Assembly (NCBI RefSeq): GCF_030345705.1
Contig: NZ_JAUASW010000001.1
Span: 1,674,001 to 1,738,000 of the forward strand
Direction: 5' to 3'
Source of the DNA: Pelomonas sp. SE-A7
GTDB taxonomy: Bacteria > Pseudomonadota > Gammaproteobacteria > Burkholderiales > Burkholderiaceae_C
DNA: 64,000 bases
Position numbers and translations under genes: made by a program. The notes under the pieces were generated by a model, which saw only the letters and a list, made by a program, of their open reading frames with translations, was not told where the DNA came from and made no database searches. Below, piece by piece: positions 16,700 through 25,724 of this stretch (position 1 is the stretch's first letter; every line of letters starts with the position of its first letter).

Positions 16700-17740
16700 A
16701 TGTCCTTCGCCCGTCGCAGCCTGCTGGCTGCCGCCGCCCTCGCCCTGTCGGCCACCACGGCCTTTGCCCAGGACCAGGTGCTGAACCTCTACTCGGCTCG
16801 CCACTACCAGACCGACGAGGCCCTGTACGCCAACTTCACCAAGGCCACCGGCATCAAGATCAACCGGGTGGACACCGACGACGCCGGCCTGCTGGCCCGC
16901 CTGAAGAGCGAGGGCGCCTCCAGCCCGGCCGACGTGGTGCTGCTGGTCGATGCCGCCCGCCTCTGGCAGGCCGAGTCCGAAGGACTGTTCCTGGCTATCA
17001 AGTCGGCGGTCCTGGAAGAGCGCATCCCGGCCCAGCTGCGCTCCGCGCCCACGGCGGCCGGCACTGCCTGGTTTGGCCTGTCGACCCGTGCCCGTCTGGT
17101 CGTCTACAACAAGCTGGCGGTCAAGAAGGCCGACGTGCAGACCTACCAGGACCTGGCCGACCCGAAGAACCATGGCCGGCTCTGCACCCGCTCCGGCTCG
17201 CATCCCTACAACCTGTCGCTTTTCGGCTCGCTGTACGAGCACCTGGGTGCCGAGCGCACCGAAACCCTGCTGAAGGGCATGGTCGCCAATATGGCGCGCG
17301 CGCCCAAGGGCGGCGATACCGACCAGATCAAGGCCGTGGCCAGCGGCGAATGCCAGATCGCGCTGACCAACAGCTATTACCTGGCCCGCATGATGCGCTC
17401 GGGCAAGTCCGATGACCGCGAGGCCGTTGAAAAGATCGGCGTGGTGTTTCCCAACCAGCAAAGCTGGGGCACCCATGTGAATATCGCCGGCGGCGCCGTG
17501 GCGCGCCATGCCAAGAACCGCGAGGCGGCCGTCAAGTTCCTGGAATATCTCTCGAGCGCCGAGGCCCAGAACTATTTCGCGAATGGCAACAACGAATGGC
17601 CGGCGGTGCCGGGCCTGCGTCCGGCCAACCCGGCGCTGGAAGCGCTCGGCAGTTTCAAGAGCGAAACCATTCCGATTTCCGTGGTGGGCGCGAATTTCCC
17701 CAAAGTCCAGCAAATGCTGGACCGGGTCGGATTCAAGTAA
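16700..17740 (+). CDS. Periplasmic Fe(3+) ABC transporter substrate-binding protein (FutA/FbpA type)
   Basis: 346 aa. The signal peptide (residues 1-24) has RRSLL, a hydrophobic core and an AFA cleavage site. The mature protein begins QDQVLNLYSARHYQTDEALYANF, the usual start of FutA/FbpA ferric-binding proteins. Tyr residues that can ligate iron are present, including Tyr in SARHYQ and the TNSYYLARM pair near residue 230. The end (QMLDRVGF) is normal. No permease or ATPase gene is adjacent, so the membrane partners must lie elsewhere. The Fur box upstream supports iron-starvation induction. Confidence 0.9.
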   Translation: MSFARRSLLAAAALALSATTAFAQDQVLNLYSARHYQTDEALYANFTKATGIKINRVDTDDAGLLARLKSEGASSPADVVLLVDAARLWQAESEGLFLAIKSAVLEERIPAQLRSAPTAAGTAWFGLSTRARLVVYNKLAVKKADVQTYQDLADPKNHGRLCTRSGSHPYNLSLFGSLYEHLGAERTETLLKGMVANMARAPKGGDTDQIKAVASGECQIALTNSYYLARMMRSGKSDDREAVEKIGVVFPNQQSWGTHVNIAGGAVARHAKNREAAVKFLEYLSSAEAQNYFANGNNEWPAVPGLRPANPALEALGSFKSETIPISVVGANFPKVQQMLDRVGFK

Positions 17741-17800
17741 TACCGCACGTCCGGCACGCTCGTTGTATATTCGCCGCAGAATCCCGACCAGGCCCCTGCC

Positions 17801-17806
17801 TATAAT
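17801..17806 (+). promoter_or_regulatory. -10 element (TATAAT) of the H-NS-like gene
   Basis: A perfect TATAAT, 50 bp upstream of the ATG at 17857, in an otherwise G/C-rich region. No strong -35 is seen at 16-18 bp. Confidence 0.5.
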
Positions 17807-17856
17807 CGGCAAAAACCAGAGGGCTGGTCCTTGATAACCTGCGAGGAAATGCAACC

Positions 17857-18156
17857 ATGGCACTGCTGAAAGACCTGCTGGCGCAACGCGCCGCGCTTGA
17901 CCAACAAATTGCCGAGACCAAGGATAAGGAGCGCAGCGATGCCATCGCCAAGGTCAAGGCGCTGATGTCCGAATATGGGCTGACGATGGCCGACCTGAAC
18001 AGCCGTCCGGCCAAGACGGGCAAAAGCACCGGCAAGGTTGCGGCGAAATACCGCAACAAGGCCACCGGAGAAACCTGGAGTGGTCGTGGTCTGCAGCCCA
18101 AGTGGCTGAAAGCCGCCATCGCCGGGGGTGCCAAGCTGGACGACTTCCACGTCTGA
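17857..18156 (+). CDS. H-NS family nucleoid protein
   Basis: 99 aa. The N-terminal half is a coiled-coil-like oligomerisation helix (LLKDLLAQRAALDQQIAETKD, residues 3-23). The C-terminal half carries the H-NS DNA-binding signature KYRNKATGETWSGRGLQPKW (residues 64-83). Proteins of this betaproteobacterial H-NS/BpH3 type bind curved A/T-rich DNA and can silence transferred genes. It has its own -10 element and a strong terminator, so it is monocistronic. Several paralogues per genome are usual. Confidence 0.9.
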   Translation: MALLKDLLAQRAALDQQIAETKDKERSDAIAKVKALMSEYGLTMADLNSRPAKTGKSTGKVAAKYRNKATGETWSGRGLQPKWLKAAIAGGAKLDDFHV

Positions 18157-18174
18157 AGCCCGCCCTGACCTCTG

Positions 18175-18199
18175 AAAGCCGCCGCTGGGCGGCTTTTTT
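18175..18199 (+). terminator. Rho-independent terminator after the H-NS-like gene
   Basis: Stem AAAGCCGCC / GGCGGCTTT with a GCTG loop, followed by further T residues. It starts 18 bp after the stop codon. Confidence 0.9.
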
Positions 18200-18290
18200 A
18201 TTGACACCTCGGGTTTGTGCTGCCACCCATCTGGAGGTCAGGCGCCCAGCCCCTGCGTGGCCCGGCAATACCCGCTGCTAGCATCGCCGC

Positions 18291-20963
18291 TTGCCCGAGC
18301 CCGCCTCCGTGGACGATTTGCTGCCTCCTCCTGTCGAAGCCGACCTTGCCGGCTTGCCGTTCTGGCGGCGCGCAGCCTCGCGTGCCGTCGGGTTACCCGC
18401 TGGCGCCGGCCTGGGCTATTTGCTGGTGGGCTCGCCGATATTGCTGCAAGCCAGCCCCAATTACTTTCTGGGCGGCACTGGATTGGCGCTGGCCGCGCTG
18501 ACCTGGCTGGGTCTGCGCAGCCTGGCGCCACTGCTGCTTGCTGCTTTCGCGCTGGCCCTGTTGCAGGGATATGCGACGGAACATGCGCTGCTAATAGCGG
18601 TAGCCGAGCTGTTCGGGCCGACGGCGCTGGCCCTACTTTTTCGTCCGGGCGCTTCGACCAAACTGCGCGACTCAATTGCCTGGCTGCTGCTCGGCGGAGT
18701 ATTGGCGGCACTGCTGACGCAAACGGCCCTGTTGATACTGCATGCCTCGCAAGGCGGTGACGGCCCAGCCCTGCTGCGCGCCGCCTGGCCCGACTTGGCC
18801 GGACGTGTGACCGCCACCATCGCCTTGCTGCTGCCACTGGCCTGGCTCGCCAGGCGGGCCCGTGCCGGCCGCTATGAAAGCAGCCAATGGCAAGAGCTGC
18901 TCGATCAGAGCGGCGGTGGCTGCTGCGAGTGGAACCTGAGCGGCACGCCCTCGGCCGTGGCTTCTACCAACTGGCAACGCTGGGTCGGCGAGGACCGCAG
19001 TTGGCAGGTCTGGTTGGACAAGATCCACCCGCTGGACCGCAGCTCGGTCCAGGGCCAGTTGCAGGACCTGCTGCACAAACCAGAGCTCCAGCGTGTCGAA
19101 GCCACGTTCAGATTGCGGGTCCTGCTGGGCGATTGGCAGGATTTCCGCCTCCAGGCCCAGGTGCTGCAACGCGATGGCCGCGGCCGCGCCCAGCGGCTGC
19201 TTTGCCTGCTGCACGACGTCGCCTGGCAGCGCAGCTCCGAAGAACGGCAACGGCTGAGCGCCCATCTGTTCCAGCAATTGCACGAGGGCCTGGCCGTGGT
19301 CGATCCGCAATGGCAGCTGGTCGACGCCAATCCAAGCTACTGCCACATCCTGCGGGTCGAGCGCGAGCAATTGCTGAAGCGCGTTGCCCTGCCGCTGACC
19401 AGCGCGGTGCTGCTCGATTCAGGCCACGATCCGGCCGCAGTGCGCGAATCCTTGCGCAGCCTGGGCCTCTGGCGGGGCCTGGTCCGATTGCGCCGTGGCG
19501 ACGGCGATATCTGCGCGCTGCAACTGAGTCTGACAACCGTCGACGAGGCCAGCGGTCCGCCGCGCTATCACGTGCTGACCGTGTCCGACGGCCGCAGCCA
19601 GCGTCGCCCCGACGCGCAGGCCGGCCAGGACGAGCTGACCGGCCTTCCGAATCACCGCGAGCTGCTGCGTCTGCTGGACGAGGCGATGCAGACCAGCCAG
19701 CGCGAGGGCTTCATGCTCTGTGTCTGCTGTCTGGATCTAGATGGCTTCCGCCAGCTCAACGAACGGCATGGCCAGGCCGGCGGCGACCAGCTGATCCACC
19801 AGGTAGCCCAGCGCTTGCAAGGCGCGCTGCGCAGCGCGCCGCAATGGCGGGACCTGATGGCGCGACTCGACGGCGACGAGTTCGCGCTGATCCTGCGCTG
19901 CCGCAGCCAGGACGAGGCCCAGCGCGCGCTGGAGCGCCTGCTGAACGTGCTGCGCGCTCCGCATGTGCTTCCTGGCAGCAACGCGCCGTTGACCTTGACG
20001 GCCAGCATTGGTGCCACCTTGTACCCGCTGGATTCGAGCGACGGCGAGACCTTGGTGCGGCATGCCACGCAGGCCTTGCACCGGGTCAAGCGCCATGGTC
20101 GCGATGCCGCCGAGTTCTTCGACACCGAGAAGCGCGCCCGCAAAGAAGCCCAGGCCCTGGCCCTGCTGCGCATGCAGGAGGCCCTGGACGCCCAGGAGCT
20201 GCGGCTCTACTACCAACCCAAGGTCGACATGCGCCGCGCCAAGGTGCTCGGCATGGAAGCCCTGTTGCGCTGGCAGCACCCGGAGCGTGGCCTGCTGGCA
20301 CCGGCGCATTTCCTTCCGGTGCTTGAGGGCACCGGCCTGGGCGTGCGCATCGGCGACTGGGTGATCGAACAGGCCCTCAAGCAATCGGCCCAATGGCTGG
20401 CTGCCGGCCTGCGTCTGGACGTCAGCGTCAACGTCTCGGCCCGCCATCTGCAGAGCCCCGATTTCGGCCAGCGTCTTCAGGAGCTGCTGGGCCGGCACGA
20501 CCCGCTGGTCGCCCATCACCTGATGCTGGAGGTGCTGGAATCAGCTGCCCTGGCCGATGTCGACGCCACCCATGCCCTGCTTCAACGCTGCCGGCGTCTG
20601 GGTGTTCGCTTCGCGCTGGACGACTTCGGCACCGGCTATGCCAACCTCACCTACCTCAAACGCCTGCCGGTCGACGTGCTCAAGATCGATCGCTCCTTCG
20701 TGCAGAACATGCTGGCCGATGAGCAGGACCGCGCCATCGTCGAAGGCGTGGTCAAGCTGGCGCGCAGTTTCAGTTGCGGCGTGATTGCCGAGGGTGTGGA
20801 ATCACCCGCCCATGCTCAGGCGCTGATGAAGCTGGGCTGCGACGAAGGCCAGGGCAGCGGCATCGCCTCGGCCATGCCGGCCGAGGAGGTCGCCGCCTGG
20901 GTTCAGGGCTTCGTCCGCGGCGGCTGGCCGGGGCCGGTGCGACAGCCCGTCACGGTAGACTGA
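18291..20963 (+). CDS. Membrane-bound GGDEF-EAL cyclic-di-GMP protein with PAS domain
   Basis: About 890 aa. The first 190 residues hold several membrane helices (about 45-65, 68-100, 125-145, 170-185). A PAS-like sensor follows (about 315-440; HEGLAVVDPQWQLVDANPSYCHIL). The GGDEF domain (about 450-610) has DLDGFRQLNERHGQAGGDQL and the active-site sequence RLDGDEFAL, that is DGDEF rather than GGDEF. The EAL domain (about 630-885) has MEALLRWQHPERG, VSARHLQSPDF and DDFGTGYANLTYLKRLPVDVLKID, so phosphodiesterase residues look intact. It may degrade c-di-GMP, with the GGDEF either active or regulatory. The start is uncertain: TTG 18291 or GTG 18309, neither with a good ribosome site. Confidence 0.85.
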   Translation: MPEPASVDDLLPPPVEADLAGLPFWRRAASRAVGLPAGAGLGYLLVGSPILLQASPNYFLGGTGLALAALTWLGLRSLAPLLLAAFALALLQGYATEHALLIAVAELFGPTALALLFRPGASTKLRDSIAWLLLGGVLAALLTQTALLILHASQGGDGPALLRAAWPDLAGRVTATIALLLPLAWLARRARAGRYESSQWQELLDQSGGGCCEWNLSGTPSAVASTNWQRWVGEDRSWQVWLDKIHPLDRSSVQGQLQDLLHKPELQRVEATFRLRVLLGDWQDFRLQAQVLQRDGRGRAQRLLCLLHDVAWQRSSEERQRLSAHLFQQLHEGLAVVDPQWQLVDANPSYCHILRVEREQLLKRVALPLTSAVLLDSGHDPAAVRESLRSLGLWRGLVRLRRGDGDICALQLSLTTVDEASGPPRYHVLTVSDGRSQRRPDAQAGQDELTGLPNHRELLRLLDEAMQTSQREGFMLCVCCLDLDGFRQLNERHGQAGGDQLIHQVAQRLQGALRSAPQWRDLMARLDGDEFALILRCRSQDEAQRALERLLNVLRAPHVLPGSNAPLTLTASIGATLYPLDSSDGETLVRHATQALHRVKRHGRDAAEFFDTEKRARKEAQALALLRMQEALDAQELRLYYQPKVDMRRAKVLGMEALLRWQHPERGLLAPAHFLPVLEGTGLGVRIGDWVIEQALKQSAQWLAAGLRLDVSVNVSARHLQSPDFGQRLQELLGRHDPLVAHHLMLEVLESAALADVDATHALLQRCRRLGVRFALDDFGTGYANLTYLKRLPVDVLKIDRSFVQNMLADEQDRAIVEGVVKLARSFSCGVIAEGVESPAHAQALMKLGCDEGQGSGIASAMPAEEVAAWVQGFVRGGWPGPVRQPVTVD

Positions 20964-20967
20964 CCGG

Positions 20968-22917
20968 GTGATCCCACCCGGCTTTATCCAGGACCTGCTG
21001 GCCCGCACCGACATCGTCGATGTGGTGGGCCGCCACGTCGAACTGAAGAAGGGTGGCGCCAACCTGATGGGGCTGTGCCCCTTCCACGGCGAGAAGTCGC
21101 CGAGCTTCTCGGTCAGCCCGTCCAAGCAGTTCTATCACTGCTTCGGCTGCGGGGTGAACGGCAATGCCATCAGCTTTCTGATGGAGTACAGCGGCCTGGG
21201 CTTCGTCGAGGCCGTGCAGGAGCTGGCACAAGGCGCCGGCATGCAGGTCCCCACCGACGAACGCACGCCGCAGGAACGCGAACGTGCCGCCGAGCAAAAG
21301 AAACGCTTGGCGACGCTGACAGAAACCCTGGAACAAGCCGCCGGCCACTACCGCGCACAGCTGAAGAAAAGCCCGCGAGCCATCGATTACTTGAAGAGTC
21401 GCGGCCTGAGCGGACAGATCGCCGCCCGCTTCGGCCTGGGCTATTCACCCGAGGGCTGGCGCACGCTGGCCAGCGCCTTCCCTTCCTACGACGACCCGTT
21501 GCTGGTCGAGTCCGGCCTGGTGATCCTGCACGAGGCCGAGAAGACCGACAGCGGCGAAGCCAAGCGCTACGACCGCTTCCGCGATCGGGTGATGTTCCCC
21601 ATTCGCAACGTGCAGGGCGAGACCATCGGCTTCGGCGGCCGGGTACTGGACAAGGGCGAGCCCAAGTACCTCAACTCGCCGGAGACCCCGGTGTTCCACA
21701 AGGGCCGCGAGCTTTACGGCCTGTTCGAGGGCCGGGCAGCTTTCCGCCAACGCGGCTATGCGCTGGTCGTCGAGGGCTACATGGACGTGGTCGCCCTGGC
21801 ACAGCACGGCTTCGGCAACGCCGTGGCCACGCTGGGAACGGCCTGCACGCCGGACCATGTGCAGAAGCTGTTCCGCTTCACCGATTCCGTGGTTTTCAGC
21901 TTCGACGGCGACGCCGCCGGTCGGCGGGCGGCGGTGCGCGCGCTGGAGGCTTCGCTGCCACATTTGAACGAAACGCGCACCGTGCGCTTCCTGTTCCTGC
22001 CGACCGAGCATGACCCGGACTCCTATGTGCGTGAGCTCGGCGCCGAGGCCTTCGAACGCTGCATAGAGGCGGCCGTGCCTTTGTCCAAGCAACTGGTCGA
22101 GACCAGCGCCGAAGGCTGTGACCTGAGCAGCGCCGAAGGACGTGCCCGCATGCTGGCTCGCGCCAAGCCGCTCTGGCAGGCCTTGCCCGACGGCCTTCTC
22201 AAGCGCCAGCTGCTGGGTGAACTGGCCCGCCGCGCCCAGTTGCCCGACCAGGAGTTGATGTCGCTGTGGCAGTTGACCATGGCTGCAGCTCCAGCCCCGC
22301 AGTCCGGCCCTTACGAGCCCCCGCCGGACTACGACAGCCATCACTTCGAATCCACGGGCGACGAGCATCTGCCACCCCAAGCTTCGTCCGGGGCACGGCG
22401 CAAGCCCTCGCTGCCGCAGGCCGGCGCTCCGCGCAAGCCCTGGCGCAAGGACTGGAAGCGCGACCCTGACGACGACATGCCCCGCCTGCCGCGCCGTGCT
22501 CCGGCTTCACAGGCCGACATCGCCCTGCGCATGCTGCTGCTGCAAAGTGCCTGGTGGGAAGAGCTCAGTCACGAGTACCAGACCCTGCTGCACGAGCTGC
22601 CGGAGCCTCATGGTCCGCTGGTCGCCTGGCTGGAGCGCTTCCTGGTCAATCATGGGGCCGGGCCCTGGTCGGTCATTCAGGCCGCGCTGGAAGACGAAGG
22701 CCTGCTCGAGCAGGCCCAGGCGCTGGGTGGCTGGGATCATGCGGATGAGCCGCTGCTGGACGACTTCCGCCAAGTCATGGTCAAGCTTCAGATCGAGCAG
22801 TTGGAGGCCGAAGCCAAGCTGCTCGCCAGTGGACAGTCCGGCACACCAGACTTGGTGCGATACCGGCAATTGCTGGACCAGATCCGAGCCCTCAAGACGC
22901 CACAGGTCGCCGCTTGA
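20968..22917 (+). CDS. dnaG: DNA primase
   Basis: 649 aa, GTG start. The N-terminal zinc-binding domain has CPFHGEKSPSFSVS and HCFGCG (a CHC2 zinc finger, residues 34-64). The Toprim catalytic core contains VVEGYMDVVAL (about residues 266-276) and the DGD acidic triad in FSFDGDAAGRRA. The C-terminal domain after about residue 500 is the DnaB-binding region, preceded by a Pro/Arg-rich linker. It makes RNA primers at the replication fork. It starts five bases after the preceding stop and is followed by rpoD, keeping the dnaG-rpoD pair of the macromolecular synthesis operon; rpsU is not here. Confidence 0.96.
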   Translation: MIPPGFIQDLLARTDIVDVVGRHVELKKGGANLMGLCPFHGEKSPSFSVSPSKQFYHCFGCGVNGNAISFLMEYSGLGFVEAVQELAQGAGMQVPTDERTPQERERAAEQKKRLATLTETLEQAAGHYRAQLKKSPRAIDYLKSRGLSGQIAARFGLGYSPEGWRTLASAFPSYDDPLLVESGLVILHEAEKTDSGEAKRYDRFRDRVMFPIRNVQGETIGFGGRVLDKGEPKYLNSPETPVFHKGRELYGLFEGRAAFRQRGYALVVEGYMDVVALAQHGFGNAVATLGTACTPDHVQKLFRFTDSVVFSFDGDAAGRRAAVRALEASLPHLNETRTVRFLFLPTEHDPDSYVRELGAEAFERCIEAAVPLSKQLVETSAEGCDLSSAEGRARMLARAKPLWQALPDGLLKRQLLGELARRAQLPDQELMSLWQLTMAAAPAPQSGPYEPPPDYDSHHFESTGDEHLPPQASSGARRKPSLPQAGAPRKPWRKDWKRDPDDDMPRLPRRAPASQADIALRMLLLQSAWWEELSHEYQTLLHELPEPHGPLVAWLERFLVNHGAGPWSVIQAALEDEGLLEQAQALGGWDHADEPLLDDFRQVMVKLQIEQLEAEAKLLASGQSGTPDLVRYRQLLDQIRALKTPQVAA

Positions 22918-22928
22918 AGCCTTAGTTT

Positions 22929-22957
22929 TTGACCTTGCCTACCGAATTGACGATAAT
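22929..22957 (+). promoter_or_regulatory. Sigma-70 promoter for rpoD
   Basis: TTGACC (22929-22934), a 17-bp spacer and GATAAT (22952-22957) make the best housekeeping promoter in the window. It lies in the 318-bp dnaG-rpoD gap and would give a leader of about 270 nt. The rest of the gap holds no convincing gene. The leader is C/G-rich and may fold, but I recognise no known riboregulator. Confidence 0.75.
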
Positions 22958-23235
22958 TCAGGGTTTTCGCGCGCGTCGTCAAGAGTGACGGCAGTCGGTT
23001 TGCCGGACCCGGCCCCCCAGCGACACTGGGCATATTCAGAGGCCACCCTTATCCGCCACGGCTGCAATTCCAAACGTTCACGCCAGCTTGCACGCGCCCA
23101 TGCCGTTACCGCCTAGCGGTCCGGCATGCTTGAAAGCCGCCTGGGGGCCCGCCTTCGTTGCCGCGCGAAGGTCAGGGACTCAGGTGGCTGCTGCATTTCC
23201 AGATCCGAATCCGACCCGCACCGAGGAACTTCTGC

Positions 23236-25515
23236 ATGACCGCCAAGAAAACCGCTTCCAAGGCCGCCGCCGAGGCTGAACTCGTGACCAAGAAGCCCGC
23301 CGCCAAGGCGACGAAGGCCGCCGCCGCGGTCAAGGCCGAGAAGCCCGCTAAAGCCGTGAAGGCGGAAAAGCCGGCAGCCCCGGCCAAGAAGGCAGCCAAG
23401 GCAGCTCCAGCTACGACGGAAGACAAACCCAAGCGCGGCCGCAAGCCCAAGGCCGAAACCACCACCAAGAAGGCCGGCGCCAAGCCGGAAGCCGAAGAAG
23501 AAGACTTCTCGGACATTGATGCCGAACTGGAAGGTGAAAGCGAACCGGAAGCCGAGGTCGAAGCCGAAGAGTCCGGCGAGGACAAGCCCAAGGCCAAGCC
23601 GCTGCGAATGAAGGTCTCGCGCGCCAAGGAGCGCGCACTGATGCGCGAGTTCGGCCTGGAAGAAACCGCGCTGACCGAGGAAGAAGCCGCCAAGCGTCGC
23701 CACGAGCTGAAGACGCTGATCAAGATGGGCAAGACCCGTGGCTTCCTGACGCATCAGGAAATCAACGATCACCTGCCCGAGAAGCTGGTCAACGAGGAAA
23801 TCCTCGAGGCCATCATTTCCATGCTCAACGACATGGGCATCGCGGTCTACGAACAGGCCCCCGACGCCGCCACGCTGCTGATCCAGGGCAACGCGACCAC
23901 CACCTCGACCGAAGAGGAAGCCGAAGAAGCCGCTGAAGCCGCGCTGTCGACGGTGGACTCCGAGTTCGGCCGCACGACCGACCCGGTGCGCATGTACATG
24001 CGCGAAATGGGCACGGTGGAACTGCTGACCCGTGAAGGCGAAATCGAGATTGCCAAGCGCATCGAAGGCGGCCTGCAAGCCATGATGCTGGCCATCTCGG
24101 CCTCGCCGACGACCATCGCCGAGATTCTTTCGATGGCCGCCAAGATCCGCGCCGGCGAGCAGCAGATCTCCGAAGTGGTCGATGGCTTCGTCGCCGAAGA
24201 CGAGGCCGACGACTACGTGGCCGAGGAAGACTTCGACGAGTTCGACGAGGAAGACGACGACGACGGCAACGGCGGCTCCAAGGCCCTGACCAAGAAGCTG
24301 GAAGAGCTGAAGAACGCTGCCCTGGTCAAGTTCGACGCGCTGGAATCCAACTTCGAGAAGATGCGCAAGGCCTTCGAGAAGGAAGGCTATCGCTCTGCCG
24401 CCTACGACAAGGCACAGCACGCGATCAGCAGCGAGCTGATGACGATCCGCTTCACGGTCAAGACCATCGAGAAGCTGTGCGACATCCTGCGCTCTCAGGT
24501 CGACGACGTGCGCCGTTACGAACGCGAGCTGCGCAAGATCGTGGTGGACAAGTGCGGCATGCCGCAGGAGCACTTCATCAAGACCTTCCCGCCCAATGCG
24601 CTGAACCTGAAGTGGGCTGAGAAGGAAGTCGCCGCCAACAAGGGCTATTCGACAGTGCTGAGCCGCAACCTGCCGCCGGTGCAGGAACTGCAGCAGAAGC
24701 TGATCGACATTCAGGCCAAGGCCGTCGTGCCACTGGAGGACCTGAAGGACATCAACAAGAAGATGAACGAGGGCGAGAAGGCCTCGCGTGACGCCAAGAA
24801 GGAGATGATCGAGGCCAATCTGCGCCTGGTGATCTCCATTGCCAAGAAGTACACCAACCGCGGCCTGCAGTTCCTGGACCTGATACAGGAAGGCAACATC
24901 GGCCTGATGAAGGCGGTGGACAAGTTCGAATACCGCCGCGGCTACAAGTTCTCGACCTACGCCACCTGGTGGATCCGTCAGGCCATCACGCGCTCGATCG
25001 CCGACCAGGCCCGCACGATCCGCATCCCGGTTCACATGATCGAGACGATCAACAAGATGAACCGCATCTCACGCCAGCATCTGCAGGAGTTCGGTTACGA
25101 GCCCGACGCCCCGACGCTGGCCGAGAAGATGGAGATCCCCGAGGACAAGATCCGCAAGATCATGAAGATCGCCAAGGAGCCGATCTCGATGGAAACCCCC
25201 ATCGGCGACGACGACGACTCCCACCTGGGCGACTTCATCGAGGACACCAACAACACGGCGCCCATCGAGGCCGCCATGCAGGCCGGCCTGCGTGACGTGG
25301 TGAAGGACATCCTCGACTCGCTGACCCCGCGCGAAGCCAAGGTGCTGCGCATGCGCTTCGGCATCGAGATGAGCACGGACCACACGCTGGAAGAAGTCGG
25401 CAAGCAGTTCGACGTCACCCGCGAGCGCATCCGCCAGATCGAAGCCAAGGCGATCCGCAAGCTGAAGCACCCGAGCCGCTCGGACAAGCTCCGTACCTAT
25501 TTGGACAACCTGTAA
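23236..25515 (+). CDS. rpoD: RNA polymerase sigma factor RpoD (sigma-70)
   Basis: 759 aa. Start ATG 23236 was chosen because upstream codons are not conserved. Residues 1-130 are a Lys/Ala/Pro-rich, then acidic, extension with an AT-hook-like KRGRKPK. Region 1.1 follows (RALMREFGLEE), then 1.2 (DPVRMYMREMG) and an acidic insert. Regions 2.1-2.4 include NLRLVISIAKKYTNRGLQFL and YATWWIRQAITRSIADQ. Region 3 follows, and region 4 contains HTLEEVGKQFDVTRERIRQIE near the end. It is the primary sigma factor. It is the last gene of the dnaG-rpoD pair and is followed by a structured 3' region. Confidence 0.97.
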   Translation: MTAKKTASKAAAEAELVTKKPAAKATKAAAAVKAEKPAKAVKAEKPAAPAKKAAKAAPATTEDKPKRGRKPKAETTTKKAGAKPEAEEEDFSDIDAELEGESEPEAEVEAEESGEDKPKAKPLRMKVSRAKERALMREFGLEETALTEEEAAKRRHELKTLIKMGKTRGFLTHQEINDHLPEKLVNEEILEAIISMLNDMGIAVYEQAPDAATLLIQGNATTTSTEEEAEEAAEAALSTVDSEFGRTTDPVRMYMREMGTVELLTREGEIEIAKRIEGGLQAMMLAISASPTTIAEILSMAAKIRAGEQQISEVVDGFVAEDEADDYVAEEDFDEFDEEDDDDGNGGSKALTKKLEELKNAALVKFDALESNFEKMRKAFEKEGYRSAAYDKAQHAISSELMTIRFTVKTIEKLCDILRSQVDDVRRYERELRKIVVDKCGMPQEHFIKTFPPNALNLKWAEKEVAANKGYSTVLSRNLPPVQELQQKLIDIQAKAVVPLEDLKDINKKMNEGEKASRDAKKEMIEANLRLVISIAKKYTNRGLQFLDLIQEGNIGLMKAVDKFEYRRGYKFSTYATWWIRQAITRSIADQARTIRIPVHMIETINKMNRISRQHLQEFGYEPDAPTLAEKMEIPEDKIRKIMKIAKEPISMETPIGDDDDSHLGDFIEDTNNTAPIEAAMQAGLRDVVKDILDSLTPREAKVLRMRFGIEMSTDHTLEEVGKQFDVTRERIRQIEAKAIRKLKHPSRSDKLRTYLDNL

Positions 25516-25548
25516 TCAGGTTTCCAAATAGGTTGCCGCCGCCAGGCG

Positions 25549-25608
25549 GTGTGACCCGAGTACGGGTCACACGGAGTTTGCGCAGTGGCTTGCAACGCAA
25601 GACACTGC
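25549..25608 (+). other. Two tandem hairpins in the rpoD 3' region
   Basis: GTGTGACCCG-agta-CGGGTCACAC (25549-25572) is a perfect 10-bp stem. GCAGTG-g-CTTGC-aac-GCAAG-a-CACTGC (25582-25608) is an 11-bp stem with one mismatch. Neither is followed by a T-tract; the terminator comes 31 bp later. They could protect the mRNA 3' end or be part of a small RNA. Confidence 0.6.
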
Positions 25609-25638
25609 ACAAGCTGCGCGCAGGGCGCAAGCCGCACC

Positions 25639-25665
25639 AGGGCCGGATTTCTCCGGCCCTTTTTT
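25639..25665 (+). terminator. Rho-independent terminator after rpoD
   Basis: Stem AGGGCCGG / CCGGCCCT with a six-base loop, followed by TTTTT. Confidence 0.9.
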
Positions 25666-25724
25666 GTATCCGGCCGCCTTTACACTGCCAACAATTTCAC
25701 GCCACCCTGCCCCGCCCGCCACCC

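Noticed and set aside
23113..25035. A 640-codon minus-strand open frame
   Set aside because: It is antisense to rpoD, rich in Gly, Leu and Phe from the reverse of Lys/Glu codons, and has no recognisable domain.
25549..25638. A tRNA gene after rpoD
   Set aside because: The hairpins do not form a cloverleaf, and there is no T-loop GGTTCGA sequence or acceptor stem.
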